Assembly: GCA_017404325.1 (NCBI GenBank)
Contig: JAFRCO010000013.1
Coordinates: 1-64,000 of the forward strand
DNA from: Candidatus Saccharimonadota bacterium
GTDB lineage: Bacteria > Patescibacteriota > Saccharimonadia > Saccharimonadales > Saccharimonadaceae
Reading direction: 5' to 3'
DNA: 64,000 nucleotides
Shown here: positions 15,950 through 25,879 of the stretch, piece after piece
Layout of the letters: every line of letters begins with the position of its first letter
How positions within the stretch are numbered: position 1 is the stretch's first letter
The notes under the pieces: generated by a model
Seen by the model: the letters and a program-made list of their open reading frames with translations, nothing else
Databases searched by the model: none
Told to the model about the DNA's origin: nothing
Program-made: the position numbers and the translations under genes

Positions 15950-16501
15950 CTACAATAAGATCATTTTTATCTTATTCGTCATTTTAAACTCATCAACCGC
16001 TTTTTTTACACCCGGAAGCGCCGGATTAGAATAATCATGAACTATAACCATTCCGTCTTTATTCATTCTTGGAACTACCAGTTTTAACGAATCTTGAATT
16101 GACTCATAAAAATCTCCATCTAAAAACGCAAATGCAATTTCTTTCGGCAAATCCTCATCAGTTAATTCCGAAAACCATCCTTTTTTAACCACAGGAACCG
16201 GCAAACCCGCCCGAAGAAATCTCTCTTTGACTTCTCGCTTAGTAACAAATAATTCTCCACCTTTAAAATTCACTCCTAAAACCGACTCGTCCTCCAAGCT
16301 TTTTTCCGGCAATCCTTCAAACGAATCATAAATCCATAATTTCTTCGCAGAACCCTTTAAAACTTCTGCGAGTAGTAGCGATGTATCGCCCTTATAACAT
16401 CCTAACTCTACAAAATCGCCGGCAACTTTTAAAGTATCCTTTGCTAACTCAATTATTCGTTCAGTTTCCTCTTTTGAAACCTGATCATTTTTCCAACTCA
16501 T
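15950..16501 (-). CDS. TylF/MycF-like SAM-dependent methyltransferase, 183 aa
   Basis: The SAM-binding loop is VELGCYKGDTSLLLAE at about residues 32-47. Later acidic and metal-site-like motifs are DGDFYESIQ and HDYSNPALPGVKKAV, which fit the TylF (macrocin O-methyltransferase) family with its conserved DGD and HDY motifs. Members methylate sugars or other small molecules; the substrate here is unknown. The protein is shorter than antibiotic-pathway members (about 250 aa). The ATG overlaps the uvrA stop (ATGA), so the two are coupled, although function does not obviously connect them. Confidence 0.75.
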   Translation of the reverse strand: MSWKNDQVSKEETERIIELAKDTLKVAGDFVELGCYKGDTSLLLAEVLKGSAKKLWIYDSFEGLPEKSLEDESVLGVNFKGGELFVTKREVKERFLRAGLPVPVVKKGWFSELTDEDLPKEIAFAFLDGDFYESIQDSLKLVVPRMNKDGMVIVHDYSNPALPGVKKAVDEFKMTNKIKMILL

Positions 16502-19380
16502 TTCAAATAACTTCTTAAATACTTTCCAGTTGGAGTTTTTGCACTCTGCGCCAGATTCTCTGGTGTTCCTTCTGCAATAACTTTTCCGCCTTTAAGTCCG
16601 CCTTCTGGGCCCATATCAATTACCCAGTCTGCCGATTTAATCACATGCAAATTATGCTCAATAATAATCATCGAGTTTCCACCATCCACCAATCGCCCTA
16701 GAATCGTCAATAATCTTTTTACATCGTCTGTATGAAGACCAGTCGTCGGCTCATCTAAAATATAAAGCGTTCGTCCCGTTGAACGACGCGCAAGCTCCGT
16801 AGCTAATTTAATCCTTTGCGCCTCACCACCTGAAAATGTCGTCGCCGGTTGTCCTAAACGAATATAACCTAAACCAACTTCTTGTATCGTACGTAATTTC
16901 GGCGCAATCGAAGGTATGTTCGCGAAAAATTCAACCGCTTCATCAATCGTCATATCTAAGACTTGCGAAATATCTTTACCTTTATACTTAATTTCCAAAG
17001 CTTCCTGGTTGTATCTTCGCCCTTTACACTCCGGACAAGTTACGTAAACATCTGGTAAAAAGTGCATTTCAATTTTGTTCACCCCATCGCCCTGACAATG
17101 TTCACACCTTCCACCTTTCACATTAAACGAGAACCTACCCGCTTTATAACCTCGAATTTCTGCTTCCGGCTGTGCTGCAAATAGTTCACGAATTTGCGTA
17201 AATACACCCGTGTAAGTTGCAACGTTCGACCTCGGAGTTCGTCCAATCGGCGATTGGTCAATCACAATAATCTTATTAAGATGTTCAATCCCTTCAATTC
17301 TCTCATGCGTTCCTGAAACCGTCTGCGCACGATTTAATCTTGCCAAAAGTTCATTCGCTAAAATCGAATTCACTAAAGTAGATTTACCTGAGCCAGAAAC
17401 CCCAGAGACTACCGTCATCACTCCAAGCGGAAAGGTTACATCAATATTTTTTAAATTGTTTTCTCGCGCTCCTCGTACTACTAATTCATAACCCTTACGA
17501 GTTTTTCTACGTTTTTTTGGTACTGGAATAGTCTTTTTCCCAGACAAATACTGTCCCGTAATCGAATCCGGATTCTTCTCAATTTCTGCCGGCGTACCTG
17601 CCGCGACTAATCGTCCACCAGCTTTTCCTGCCCCTGGACCAATGTCAATGATATAATCTGACGATCTCATTGTATCTTCATCATGTTCAACTACTAAAAC
17701 TGTATTTTTAAGGTCACGAAGATGTTTTAAGGTCGCAATTAGCTTATCATTGTCTCTTTGATGAAGCCCAATCGACGGCTCATCAAGAACGTATAGAACT
17801 CCTTGAAGGCCTGAACCAATTTGCGTTGCAAGCCTAATTCTCTGCGCCTCACCACCCGAAAGCGTATTTGCTGCCCGTCCAAGTTCCAGATAGCCCAACC
17901 CAACATCTTGCATAAACTTCACGCGTTCCCGGATTTCCTTTAAAATCGGTTTTGCAATTAATTCTTCTGACTCTGTGAAACCTAAATCCTGATTCAAAAC
18001 TTCAAGCATTGCATCAACATCTAAATTGCACATATCTACAATATTTAAATCATGAATCGTCACTGCAAGTACCGCCGGTTTTAATCTCGCCCCATTACAT
18101 TCTTGACACTTTCGAACCCGCATAAATCGTTCAATATCGTTCTTCATGAATTCCGAAATCTTTGGATCGTTATAACGTCGCTCTAAAGTTGGGATTACCC
18201 CTTCATATTTCGTTTCGTATACTGTTCCGTCCGCGAACCTTCCCGAACCCGTAATCTTCATTTCATATTTTTCATCACCCGTTCCATATAAAATCAAATG
18301 CTTCACTTCCTCCGACAACTGCCCAATCGGCGTTTGCACATCAAATCCATGTTTTAATCCGACCTGCATTAATCTTTTTAGCCACCAAGAATCTTGCCCC
18401 ACTCGATTAAACGGTCTAATCCCACCTTCCGCAATCGTCAAATTATTATTAAAAACCAGTCCAGGGTCAATTTCCATCCTTGAACCTAAACCTGTACAAA
18501 CTGGACAAGCTCCTTCTGGCGCATTAAACGAAAATAGCCTCGGCGAAAGTTCCGGGATTAATTCATCCGGATGGTCCGGACAAGCATATCTTTGTGAATA
18601 AGTTAAAACTTCCGTATTGTCCGCCGAAATCCGATTTTCTCCCACCGCCGTCGAAGTATCTTTAATTTTAAGAAGTTGAATTATCCCCTGCCCAAGATCT
18701 AGTGCCTGTTCAATTGAACCTGCAATTCTTGTTCTCATTTCCGGATTCAATACAAACCTATCCACAATAATCTCAATATCGTGTCTTTCGTTTTTATTTA
18801 ATTCTGGAAATTCATCTAAAGCATAAATAATTCCATCGACTCTTACTCTCGAAAACCCCTTCGCTAAATACTGTTCCGAAATGTGTAAGAATTCACCTTT
18901 TTTAGAAGTTACAATCGGTGCGAGTAGCATTAATTTCGAACCGAGTGGCAACTTCATCACTTCGTTTACAATATCATCAACTGTTCTTCGACTTACCTCT
19001 TTATGGCAAATCGGACAGTGCGGTATTCCAACCCTTGCAAAAAGTAAACGCAGATAATCATATACCTCAGTTACTGTTGCAACCGTCGAACGCGGATTTC
19101 TCGAAGTCGACTTCTGATCAATCGAAATCGCCGGCGAAAGACCCGAAATCGAATCAACATCTGGTTTATCCATTATCCCTAAAAACATACGCGCGTAAGA
19201 AGATAAAGATTCCACATATCGCCTCTGGCCTTCTGCATAAATCGTATCAAAAGCCAGACTTGACTTCCCTGAACCCGAAAGCCCTGTAATAATCACTAAT
19301 TTATCTCTCGGGATATCGACATCCAAATCATGTAGATTGTTTTGCCTCGCACCCCTTACACGTATATAATTATCTTCCAT
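16498..19380 (-). CDS. uvrA: Excinuclease ABC subunit A (UvrA), 960 aa
   Basis: The DNA-damage recognition ATPase of nucleotide excision repair. It has two ABC modules: Walker [11 protein letters not shown] near the N-terminus and GVSGSGKST near residue 660. ABC signatures are [11 protein letters not shown] and [11 protein letters not shown], and zinc-finger Cys pairs are CPIC, CQEC and CEHC/CPEC. The start is placed at ATG 19380. An ATG at 19392 lies within the -10 box TATAAT (19391-19396) and cannot be used. The message would then begin within a few bases of the start codon. The length matches the family (940-960). Confidence 0.97.
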   Translation of the reverse strand: MEDNYIRVRGARQNNLHDLDVDIPRDKLVIITGLSGSGKSSLAFDTIYAEGQRRYVESLSSYARMFLGIMDKPDVDSISGLSPAISIDQKSTSRNPRSTVATVTEVYDYLRLLFARVGIPHCPICHKEVSRRTVDDIVNEVMKLPLGSKLMLLAPIVTSKKGEFLHISEQYLAKGFSRVRVDGIIYALDEFPELNKNERHDIEIIVDRFVLNPEMRTRIAGSIEQALDLGQGIIQLLKIKDTSTAVGENRISADNTEVLTYSQRYACPDHPDELIPELSPRLFSFNAPEGACPVCTGLGSRMEIDPGLVFNNNLTIAEGGIRPFNRVGQDSWWLKRLMQVGLKHGFDVQTPIGQLSEEVKHLILYGTGDEKYEMKITGSGRFADGTVYETKYEGVIPTLERRYNDPKISEFMKNDIERFMRVRKCQECNGARLKPAVLAVTIHDLNIVDMCNLDVDAMLEVLNQDLGFTESEELIAKPILKEIRERVKFMQDVGLGYLELGRAANTLSGGEAQRIRLATQIGSGLQGVLYVLDEPSIGLHQRDNDKLIATLKHLRDLKNTVLVVEHDEDTMRSSDYIIDIGPGAGKAGGRLVAAGTPAEIEKNPDSITGQYLSGKKTIPVPKKRRKTRKGYELVVRGARENNLKNIDVTFPLGVMTVVSGVSGSGKSTLVNSILANELLARLNRAQTVSGTHERIEGIEHLNKIIVIDQSPIGRTPRSNVATYTGVFTQIRELFAAQPEAEIRGYKAGRFSFNVKGGRCEHCQGDGVNKIEMHFLPDVYVTCPECKGRRYNQEALEIKYKGKDISQVLDMTIDEAVEFFANIPSIAPKLRTIQEVGLGYIRLGQPATTFSGGEAQRIKLATELARRSTGRTLYILDEPTTGLHTDDVKRLLTILGRLVDGGNSMIIIEHNLHVIKSADWVIDMGPEGGLKGGKVIAEGTPENLAQSAKTPTGKYLRSYLK

Positions 19381-19390
19381 AAGCGCGTAC

Positions 19391-19396
19391 ATTATA
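19391..19396 (-). promoter_or_regulatory. uvrA -10 box
   Basis: TATAAT on the minus strand, 10 bases before ATG 19380; it overlaps and excludes the in-frame ATG at 19392. Confidence 0.65.
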
Positions 19397-19422
19397 CCAA
19401 AAAACTCAAGTTTTGTCCATGG

Positions 19423-19428
19423 TATAAT
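19423..19428 (+). promoter_or_regulatory. -10 box of the glycosyltransferase gene at 19435
   Basis: TATAAT ends 6 bases before the ATG; leaderless start predicted. Confidence 0.6.
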
Positions 19429-19434
19429 AGATAC

Positions 19435-20265
19435 ATGAATCCGAAAATATCCGTCATTGTCCCAATTTATAACACCGAGAAATATTTATCGAATTGTCTC
19501 GATTCTATTTTGAATCAAACCTATAAAAACCTCGAAATCATTCTTATTGACGACGGCTCTACCGATAATTCCGGAAAAATCGCCGATAATTATGCTAAAA
19601 AAGACCAGCGCATCAAAGTCATTCATCAAAAAAATGCCGGTCAATCTTCTGCTCGTAACTCCGGAATTAAAAAAGCTACTGGCGAATATCTTAGTTTTAT
19701 TGATTCCGACGATGAAATTAAGCCAAATTTCATGGAAAAGCTCCTCACCCCGTATACAGAAAATCCAGAAACCTCTCTTGTTGTCTGTGGCATTCTCCGC
19801 AAATTCTTAAAAACCGGCCAAACCGAAACCCTCTATCTTAGTCCTTCACGCCAACAAAACACTAAAAACTTCAAAACTTTCATTCTTTCCCTTTTAGCTA
19901 AAGATGGGCGTCTTTATTCTTCCGTCAACAAATTATATCGCGCCAAAATCGCTAAAAATCTCACTTTTGATACTTCATTACAATTTGCTGAGGACACTAA
20001 ATTTGTTCTCGATTATCTGAAAAAAACCCCTGGGAAAATTGATTTTACTCTAGAACCACTTTATACTTATAATTTTGGTTCAGAAAGCAGCACAATTAAT
20101 CAATCATCGTTAAATTGGCAAAACTGGCAAAAATCATACCAAAATCTAAAAGCCTGGGTCGGAGAAAATCCTTCATTTACAGAAAAATTTTGGCTGAGAA
20201 CCATTTTACTCCGCTGGCGAATCTCTTATTATCGCTCAAAAAACCGTGCTAAAAAATCAAATTAG
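19435..20265 (+). CDS. Family 2 glycosyltransferase, 276 aa
   Basis: A GT-A fold enzyme that transfers a sugar from a nucleotide-sugar. It begins KISVIVPIYNTEKYL, has the UDP-binding IDDGSTD motif, and the metal-binding DxD appears as FIDSDDE. There is no membrane helix. The start at 19435 is chosen because the longer frame to 19342 would lie upstream of the -10 box at 19423-19428 and is antisense to uvrA. Its last 4 bases overlap the convergent galE gene. It is the first gene of the surface-polymer block, which suggests it adds a sugar to the wall polymer or a glycolipid. Confidence 0.9.
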   Translation: MNPKISVIVPIYNTEKYLSNCLDSILNQTYKNLEIILIDDGSTDNSGKIADNYAKKDQRIKVIHQKNAGQSSARNSGIKKATGEYLSFIDSDDEIKPNFMEKLLTPYTENPETSLVVCGILRKFLKTGQTETLYLSPSRQQNTKNFKTFILSLLAKDGRLYSSVNKLYRAKIAKNLTFDTSLQFAEDTKFVLDYLKKTPGKIDFTLEPLYTYNFGSESSTINQSSLNWQNWQKSYQNLKAWVGENPSFTEKFWLRTILLRWRISYYRSKNRAKKSN

Positions 20266-21260
20266 TTTTGCGCTAAAAACTTCAAAGTATCTCTCATCGC
20301 GTTATCAACAGTTAATTCAGTTTGCCAACCAAGTTCATTCTTAGCTTTTGTAGGATCAGCATAGAATTCCGCCAAATCACCATCTCGTCTTCCAGCAATT
20401 TTATATGGTAATCTTTGGCCACTAGCTGCTTCAAAAGCATGCACCATCTCAAGAACTGAAGTCGTTTTTCCAGAACCCAAATTATATATTAGAACTCCTG
20501 GCTTCATTTTTTCAATCACTGCCACATGTCCTTTAGCAAGATCAACCACATGGATATAATCGCGTAAACACGTACCATCCTCAGTCGGATAATCATTCCC
20601 ATATATTGAAAGTTCCTTTATTTCGCCTCGCGCTACTTTCATAATAATTGGCATTAAATTATTTGGAATACCATTTGGGTCTTCACCTATTAACCCAGAA
20701 GGATGATTGCCTATCGGATTGAAGTATCTTAGAAGCACCGCTTCGAATTCCGCATCCGCTGTTGCCTGATCCTTTATTATCTCTTCAATCACATATTTAG
20801 TCTTACCGTACGGGTTTGCCAAATTTCGACCAGTTTCCATTGTCTCGACGTATTTAGGGTCGCCCGGATCTCCATAAACAGTCGCCGAAGATGAAAAGAT
20901 AATTCTTTTCACTCCACTATTTTTCATACATTTCAATAAATTAATTGTTCCCCCTACGTTATTTTCATAATATTCCAACGGTTTTTCGACCGACTCACCC
21001 ACTGCTTTTAGACCAGCAAAATGCATCACTAAATCGTATTGATTTTGTTTAAACAGGTCATTTAATTTTTCATAATCTAGTAAATCAATCTGATAAAATT
21101 CCGGTCGCTTTCCACAAATCTCTTCAATTTTATCTAATACTGTAATTTTAGAATTAAAAAGGTTATCGACAATATCAATTTCGTAACCCTTCTGATAAAG
21201 TTCTATTATTGTGTGTGAACCGATATAACCAGTTCCTCCTGTAACCAATATCTTTTTCAT
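20262..21260 (-). CDS. galE: UDP-glucose 4-epimerase, 332 aa
   Basis: Interconverts UDP-glucose and UDP-galactose with bound NAD. It has the N-terminal Rossmann loop GGTGYIGSH (residues 8-16), the catalytic Ser in FSSSATVYG and the YGKTK Tyr-Lys pair. The block NHPSGLIGEDPNGIPNNLMP is characteristic of GalE. TATAAT (21267-21272) ends 6 bases before the ATG, predicting a leaderless mRNA. Together with glf at 27963 it would supply UDP-galactofuranose for the surface polymer. Confidence 0.95.
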   Translation of the reverse strand: MKKILVTGGTGYIGSHTIIELYQKGYEIDIVDNLFNSKITVLDKIEEICGKRPEFYQIDLLDYEKLNDLFKQNQYDLVMHFAGLKAVGESVEKPLEYYENNVGGTINLLKCMKNSGVKRIIFSSSATVYGDPGDPKYVETMETGRNLANPYGKTKYVIEEIIKDQATADAEFEAVLLRYFNPIGNHPSGLIGEDPNGIPNNLMPIIMKVARGEIKELSIYGNDYPTEDGTCLRDYIHVVDLAKGHVAVIEKMKPGVLIYNLGSGKTTSVLEMVHAFEAASGQRLPYKIAGRRDGDLAEFYADPTKAKNELGWQTELTVDNAMRDTLKFLAQN

Positions 21261-21266
21261 ACAACA

Positions 21267-21272
21267 ATTATA
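21267..21272 (-). promoter_or_regulatory. galE -10 box
   Basis: TATAAT on the minus strand, 6 bases before the ATG. Confidence 0.65.
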
Positions 21273-21312
21273 ACATCTTGTGATAAAATATATCTATATT
21301 TAAGGAGTTAGG

Positions 21313-23211
21313 ATGTTTTTTGTAGATTTCCTAGGATGGATTATGAAGATTTGCTACCAAATGGTAGGAAATTTTGGATGGGCAATTATACTTTTTACTT
21401 TAGCAAGTAAGATTATTTTATTACCAATTTCGATTTGGGTGCAGAAAAATTCAATCAAAATGGTCAAAATGCAGCCAGAAATTAACCAATTAAAGGTAAA
21501 ATATTTTGGCGACAAAGACACGATTGCGGAAGAAGAATCTAAAATCTACAAAAAATATAAATATAACCCCTTAGCATCTTTAGTCCCACTCGTAATCCAA
21601 ATCGTATTACTTCTCGGCGTAGTTGAAATTGTTAAAAACCCAGAATTCTATATCGGCCTTGAAAATATTAACTACAGTTTTCTAGGTTTTGATCTAAGAT
21701 GGGTCGCAATCGAAAATGGCGGTATGGCAATTTGGATCCCAATTATCGCAGGTTTGTCGGCTTTGGCGCTCTGTATCGGCCAAAACATTATGAATGTACT
21801 ACAAGCCGAACAATCTAAATGGAATCAATGGGGGATGCTTATTCTTTCGGTCGGACTATCTTTATATCTCGGAACTTTTGTAACTGCCGGCGTAGCTCTT
21901 TATTGGACCGCAAGCAATTTAATGGCCATTTTACAACAATGGTTATTAAACATTTTTATCAATCCGAAAAAACATGTCGATTATAAAGCACTTGAAGAAT
22001 CGCGGGCCGAATTAAAAGAGTTACAAAACCTTAGCAAATCCAACAAGCGCACCAAAGAACAAATCAAGAAAGAAAAAGCCGATTACAAACGTTTCTTCTC
22101 TATTATTAATAAAAAACTTGTCTTCTATTCCGAAAGCAATGGTTTTTATAAATACTATAAAGGAATGATTGAATACATTTTGGAAAGTACTAACCTTACT
22201 ATTCATTACATCACCAGCGATTATAATGACCAAATCTTCGAACTTGCTAAAACCGAAAAACACATCAAGCCATACTATATCGAAGAAAAAAAGCTTATCA
22301 CCTTAATGATGAAAATGGATGCTGACGTAGTCGCTATGACCATGCCAGATATTAATAATTATCACATTAAACGCAGTTACGTCCGTAAAGACATCGAGTA
22401 TGTTTATATTCCACATGGCATTGATAGTCCAAATCTCACCATGCGCAAAGGGTCAATGGACAATTATGATTCTGTTTTCGTCACCGGCAAATACCAACGC
22501 GAAGAATGTGAAAAAACCAACCAAGTTTATAATCTCAATAATCGCAAGATTATCGATTTAGGCTATCCTCTACTAGATGAAATGATTACTAATTACAAAA
22601 AATCCACCAAGAAATCCACCAAAACCAAAACCATCATGATTGCGCCATCTTGGCAAAAAGACAATATTATTGATCTTTGTTTAGACAAAATCCTTAACTC
22701 ATTAAAAGGCGAAAACTATCAAGTTATCGTCCGTCCACATCCTCAACATGTTCGACATATGAAAGAAATGTTTAACAAAATGAAAGAAGAATATCAAGAC
22801 ACCAACATCACTATTCAAACCGACTTCTCATCTACTGATTCCGTATTTAATGCTGACCTCCTCATCACTGACTGGTCTAGCATCGGCTACGAATATGCTT
22901 TCACCACCGAAAAACCCGTCATTTCTATCGATACTCCAATGAAAATCATGAATCCTGAATACAAAAAAATCAAAGTCGAACCGTTTAATATTTGGGCACG
23001 TTCTGAAATTGGCGAAGTCGTCAAAGTTGGAGACGTTAAAAACATTAACAAAACTGTCCAGAAAATCCTCAAAGATCCTAAAAAATATCAGAAAAAAATC
23101 GCAACCCTTAAAAAAGATTCGATGTATAATTTAGGAAGTAGTGCCAAAGTCGGCGCCGAGTACATTATTCAATGCGTTCAAGATAAAATTAAAGAAAGGA
23201 AGAAAAAATGA
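21313..23211 (+). CDS. Fusion: YidC/Oxa1-type insertase + TagF-like CDP-glycerol glycerophosphotransferase, 632 aa
   Basis: Residues 1-220 have the YidC/Oxa1 layout: NFGWAIILFTLASKIILLP, a basic KMQPEINQLK coiled segment, NPLASLVPLVIQIVLLL, and C-terminal helices ending LYWTASNLMAILQQWLLN. A charged linker (residues 225-265) leads to a second domain (270-632) of the CDP-glycerol:polyglycerophosphate glycerophosphotransferase family, with the late motif LLITDWSSIGYEYA and IPHGID. TagF-type enzymes extend poly(glycerol phosphate) on the inner membrane face, so the insertase-like part may serve as membrane anchor or scaffold. A separate full yidC lies at 40420. Its ribosome-binding site is AAGGAG, 6 bases before the ATG. 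Confidence 0.85.
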   Translation: MFFVDFLGWIMKICYQMVGNFGWAIILFTLASKIILLPISIWVQKNSIKMVKMQPEINQLKVKYFGDKDTIAEEESKIYKKYKYNPLASLVPLVIQIVLLLGVVEIVKNPEFYIGLENINYSFLGFDLRWVAIENGGMAIWIPIIAGLSALALCIGQNIMNVLQAEQSKWNQWGMLILSVGLSLYLGTFVTAGVALYWTASNLMAILQQWLLNIFINPKKHVDYKALEESRAELKELQNLSKSNKRTKEQIKKEKADYKRFFSIINKKLVFYSESNGFYKYYKGMIEYILESTNLTIHYITSDYNDQIFELAKTEKHIKPYYIEEKKLITLMMKMDADVVAMTMPDINNYHIKRSYVRKDIEYVYIPHGIDSPNLTMRKGSMDNYDSVFVTGKYQREECEKTNQVYNLNNRKIIDLGYPLLDEMITNYKKSTKKSTKTKTIMIAPSWQKDNIIDLCLDKILNSLKGENYQVIVRPHPQHVRHMKEMFNKMKEEYQDTNITIQTDFSSTDSVFNADLLITDWSSIGYEYAFTTEKPVISIDTPMKIMNPEYKKIKVEPFNIWARSEIGEVVKVGDVKNINKTVQKILKDPKKYQKKIATLKKDSMYNLGSSAKVGAEYIIQCVQDKIKERKKK

Positions 23212-23426
23212 ACGAATTATTAAATTTTGGCTATATCGATCCTTCAGTTATGACCTACGCCATTCAAGCCGGAGCCGGTATTGTTATTGCAGTAGGGGCT
23301 TTCGTTGGTCTTTATTTCCGAAAAACTAAGAAAAAAGTTAACAAAAAACTCGGTATCGACGAAAACAAGAACAAAGAAGTCGAATCTGACGAAATCGAAG
23401 TTAAAAGCAAAACTAAAAAATCTTAA
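23208..23426 (+). CDS. Small single-pass membrane protein, 72 aa
   Basis: It overlaps the fusion gene's stop by 4 bases (ATGA), so translation is coupled. One hydrophobic helix (about residues 18-38, AIQAGAGIVIAVGAFVGLYF) is followed by a Lys/Glu-rich tail (KKVNKKLGIDENKNKEVES). No family is recognised. A YidC-TagF fusion directly upstream suggests a small partner or regulator of the polymerase at the membrane. Confidence 0.75.
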   Translation: MNELLNFGYIDPSVMTYAIQAGAGIVIAVGAFVGLYFRKTKKKVNKKLGIDENKNKEVESDEIEVKSKTKKS

Positions 23427-23443
23427 TCTTTAGAGAGTGTGTC

Positions 23444-24502
23444 ATGTATTACCTAAATCCGAAACTTAAAGAGCTAAATCGAATCTTCGACCAAAACGAC
23501 AGAAGCGATTATTTACGTCTAGACCTCAACGAAAATCCAGGAGGTTTGCCCAAGGCAATTGTTAAAAAAGCTTTAAGCCAAATCACGCCAGAACTTATTG
23601 CTGAATACCCAGAAACCCGGCATTTCACAGAAGTATTAGCTGGACACCTTCACACAGACACTTCACATCTCTGCCTAGTCAATGGCTCTGCAGAAGGCAT
23701 ACGTTATATTTTCGAAGCCTTCACTAGTGAAGGGGGTCGCATCGTAGGAGTCGTTCCTTCCTACTTTATGTTCCAAATATATTCGGAAATGTATGGAAGA
23801 GAATTTATCCAAGTTCCATATGACGATGATCTAAAAATGGACATAAACCACATTATCGATAAATTGACTGATGACACACAGCTATTAATTTTGTTAAATC
23901 CTAATAATCCTATGGGCAACACTTACACCGAAGCCGAATTCAAAAAACTCCTCAATATAGCTAAAGCCAAACAAATTACTATTTTAATAGACGAAGCTTA
24001 TCATTATTTTTATCCTAAAACTTTCATCAAATATGCCTTGAACGATGAGCATGTCTTCGTTACGCGTACCTTTTCAAAACTATTTTCTATGGCAGGATGC
24101 AGACTTGGTTACGTAGTCGGTTGGCCAGAAGGCATCAAAATGGTACAAAAACTATGCACGCCACATAACACCAACGTCTTTGCATTAAAAATTGCCGAAG
24201 CAGTTTTTGACACACCTGGAGCTTTAGACAACCTTATCAAAAACTTTAATGAAGGACGAAGTTATTTTGTCAAATGGCTTAACCAAAATAATTATCAACA
24301 TAAAGGCGAAGCCGGTAATTTTATTTTTATTAAACCAAAAACAAATGCCGACACCGTCGTCGAACGCATGAAAAAAGAAAAGAAAATTTTAATTAAGAAT
24401 TACCCAGACGTAGGCAAACTAGGCGACTGCTTACGCATATCCATCGGTGGCAAAAAATATATGGAACAATTCACTAAAGCATTATTAGAAATTGATAAAT
24501 AG
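23444..24502 (+). CDS. PLP-dependent class I/II aminotransferase (HisC/CobD-like), 352 aa
   Basis: A fold-type I PLP enzyme: LDLNENPGG near the N-terminus, the cofactor-contact LLNPNNPMGN block, DEAYHYF, and the PLP-Lys in TRTFSKLFSMAGCRLGY. It resembles histidinol-phosphate aminotransferases and the related threonine/serine-phosphate decarboxylases of CobD type. No histidine genes are near. It is followed by a cytidylyltransferase fusion, so it more likely makes an amino-alcohol phosphate or amino sugar precursor for the surface polymer (inference). The substrate cannot be read from the sequence. Confidence 0.8.
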   Translation: MYYLNPKLKELNRIFDQNDRSDYLRLDLNENPGGLPKAIVKKALSQITPELIAEYPETRHFTEVLAGHLHTDTSHLCLVNGSAEGIRYIFEAFTSEGGRIVGVVPSYFMFQIYSEMYGREFIQVPYDDDLKMDINHIIDKLTDDTQLLILLNPNNPMGNTYTEAEFKKLLNIAKAKQITILIDEAYHYFYPKTFIKYALNDEHVFVTRTFSKLFSMAGCRLGYVVGWPEGIKMVQKLCTPHNTNVFALKIAEAVFDTPGALDNLIKNFNEGRSYFVKWLNQNNYQHKGEAGNFIFIKPKTNADTVVERMKKEKKILIKNYPDVGKLGDCLRISIGGKKYMEQFTKALLEIDK

Positions 24503-24512
24503 GACTCATCAT

Positions 24513-25841
24513 ATGAAAAAAGTTATCACATACGGCTCATTTGACTTATTTCATTTTGGTCATCAACGTTTATTAGAACGCGCCAAAGCTCTTGGTGATT
24601 ATCTCATCGTAGGAGTCACTAGTGACGATTACGACCGCGTTCGCGGCAAAATTAATATCGCTCAATCGTTAGCCGAACGTATTGCCGCGGTTAAAGCAAC
24701 TGGACTTGCCGATATGGTAATCGTTGAAGAATATGACGGGCAAAAAATCGACGATATCAAAAAATACAATGTCGATGTTTTTACTATTGGTTCAGACTGG
24801 AAAGGCAAATTCGATTATCTCAACAACTATTGTAAAGTCGTCTATCTCGAACGCACTAAAGGCGTATCCAGTTCGGAAATCCGCTCAGAAAAACGTGCTA
24901 CTAAGCTCGGTCTAGTAGGTGATTCTTGCGCCTTTTTCAAAAAATTCATCAAAGAAAGCACCTTCGTCAATGGCTTAAGTATTGTCAGCGTTTGCCCAGA
25001 AAAACTCCAAATTACTGATCCGTCTGTTCAAGAACTTAAACTTCAAGCCTATGATTCTTACGATGCAATGTTAAAAGACGTTGACGCCGTCTACATCAAA
25101 ACTGACTACGCCAAACGATACAATTACATCAAAAAAGCTCTCAAACATGGCAAAAACATCCTTTGTGAATCGCCAATTTGTTTAGATAATAAAAAATGCC
25201 AAGAAACTTTTGATCTTGCCACTAAAAATAATTGTGTCCTCATGGAAGCTATTCGCACAGCCTACACTACTGCTTACAAACGCCTATCACTTCTAGCCGA
25301 AATTGGTAAAGTTGGAGATGTTTTGTCCATCGAAACCACTTGCACTAATATGCAAAGAAATGACCCCGACCACCTAGCTAGCCTCTACGAATGGGGCCCA
25401 AACGCTATTTTACCAATCTTCCAAATCCTAGGCACTAATTATAAATCAAAAACCTTTATCACTCGCCAGAATTCTAAAGAAATCAAGGGTGACGCTTTCA
25501 CCAAAATCAATTTTATCTATAATCATGCCACCGCTTCTGCTACTGTAGCGGAAGGAGCAAAATCCGAAGGCGATCTTGTTATTACCGGCACCAAAGCCTA
25601 TATTTATGTTCCAGCACCTTGGTGGAAGACTGAATATTTTGAACTCCGTTACGAAAATCCTGCCCATAATCGTCGCTATTTCTATCAACTAGACGGTGAA
25701 GGGATCCGTTACGAGTTAGTCGAATTCCTCCAAGCTATCCAAGACAGTAAAGACGTTCCTCGCATTGACAGGAGTACCACTTTAGCAATCTGCCAAACTA
25801 TGCAGGATTTCAAGGAAAGAAAAGACCTGATAGAAATCTAA
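24513..25841 (+). CDS. Fusion: cytidylyltransferase (TagD-like) + Gfo/Idh/MocA-like oxidoreductase, 442 aa
   Basis: Residues 1-130 are a nucleotidyltransferase of the glycerol-3-phosphate/phosphoethanolamine cytidylyltransferase kind: TYGSFDLFHFGHQRLLERA (HxGH as HFGH) and the RTKGVSSSEIRS block (ISSTxI motif). Residues 135-442 resemble NAD(P)-dependent Gfo/Idh/MocA proteins (KHGKNILCESPICLD, with the EKP-type Lys replaced by ESP). The start is taken at ATG 24513. The frame reaches 24492, but the first M's would overlap the previous gene. Neighbours suggest it activates a polyol or amino-alcohol phosphate as the CDP form. The oxidoreductase part may make that alcohol or may have lost activity. 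Confidence 0.8.
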   Translation: MKKVITYGSFDLFHFGHQRLLERAKALGDYLIVGVTSDDYDRVRGKINIAQSLAERIAAVKATGLADMVIVEEYDGQKIDDIKKYNVDVFTIGSDWKGKFDYLNNYCKVVYLERTKGVSSSEIRSEKRATKLGLVGDSCAFFKKFIKESTFVNGLSIVSVCPEKLQITDPSVQELKLQAYDSYDAMLKDVDAVYIKTDYAKRYNYIKKALKHGKNILCESPICLDNKKCQETFDLATKNNCVLMEAIRTAYTTAYKRLSLLAEIGKVGDVLSIETTCTNMQRNDPDHLASLYEWGPNAILPIFQILGTNYKSKTFITRQNSKEIKGDAFTKINFIYNHATASATVAEGAKSEGDLVITGTKAYIYVPAPWWKTEYFELRYENPAHNRRYFYQLDGEGIRYELVEFLQAIQDSKDVPRIDRSTTLAICQTMQDFKERKDLIEI

Positions 25842-25866
25842 CTGGGCTACTTTCGCTATTTTATGA

Positions 25867-25872
25867 TAAAAT
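25867..25872 (+). promoter_or_regulatory. -10 box (TGATAAAAT) before the ABC exporter genes
   Basis: The extended -10 ends 7 bases before ATG 25880; a very short leader is predicted. Confidence 0.45.
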
Positions 25873-25879
25873 ATAGGAC

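Noticed and set aside
16498-16500. Possible UGA recoding as in SR1/Gracilibacteria
   Set aside because: uvrA ends properly at UGA with normal length, and other genes use UGA as stop (59534), so the standard code applies.
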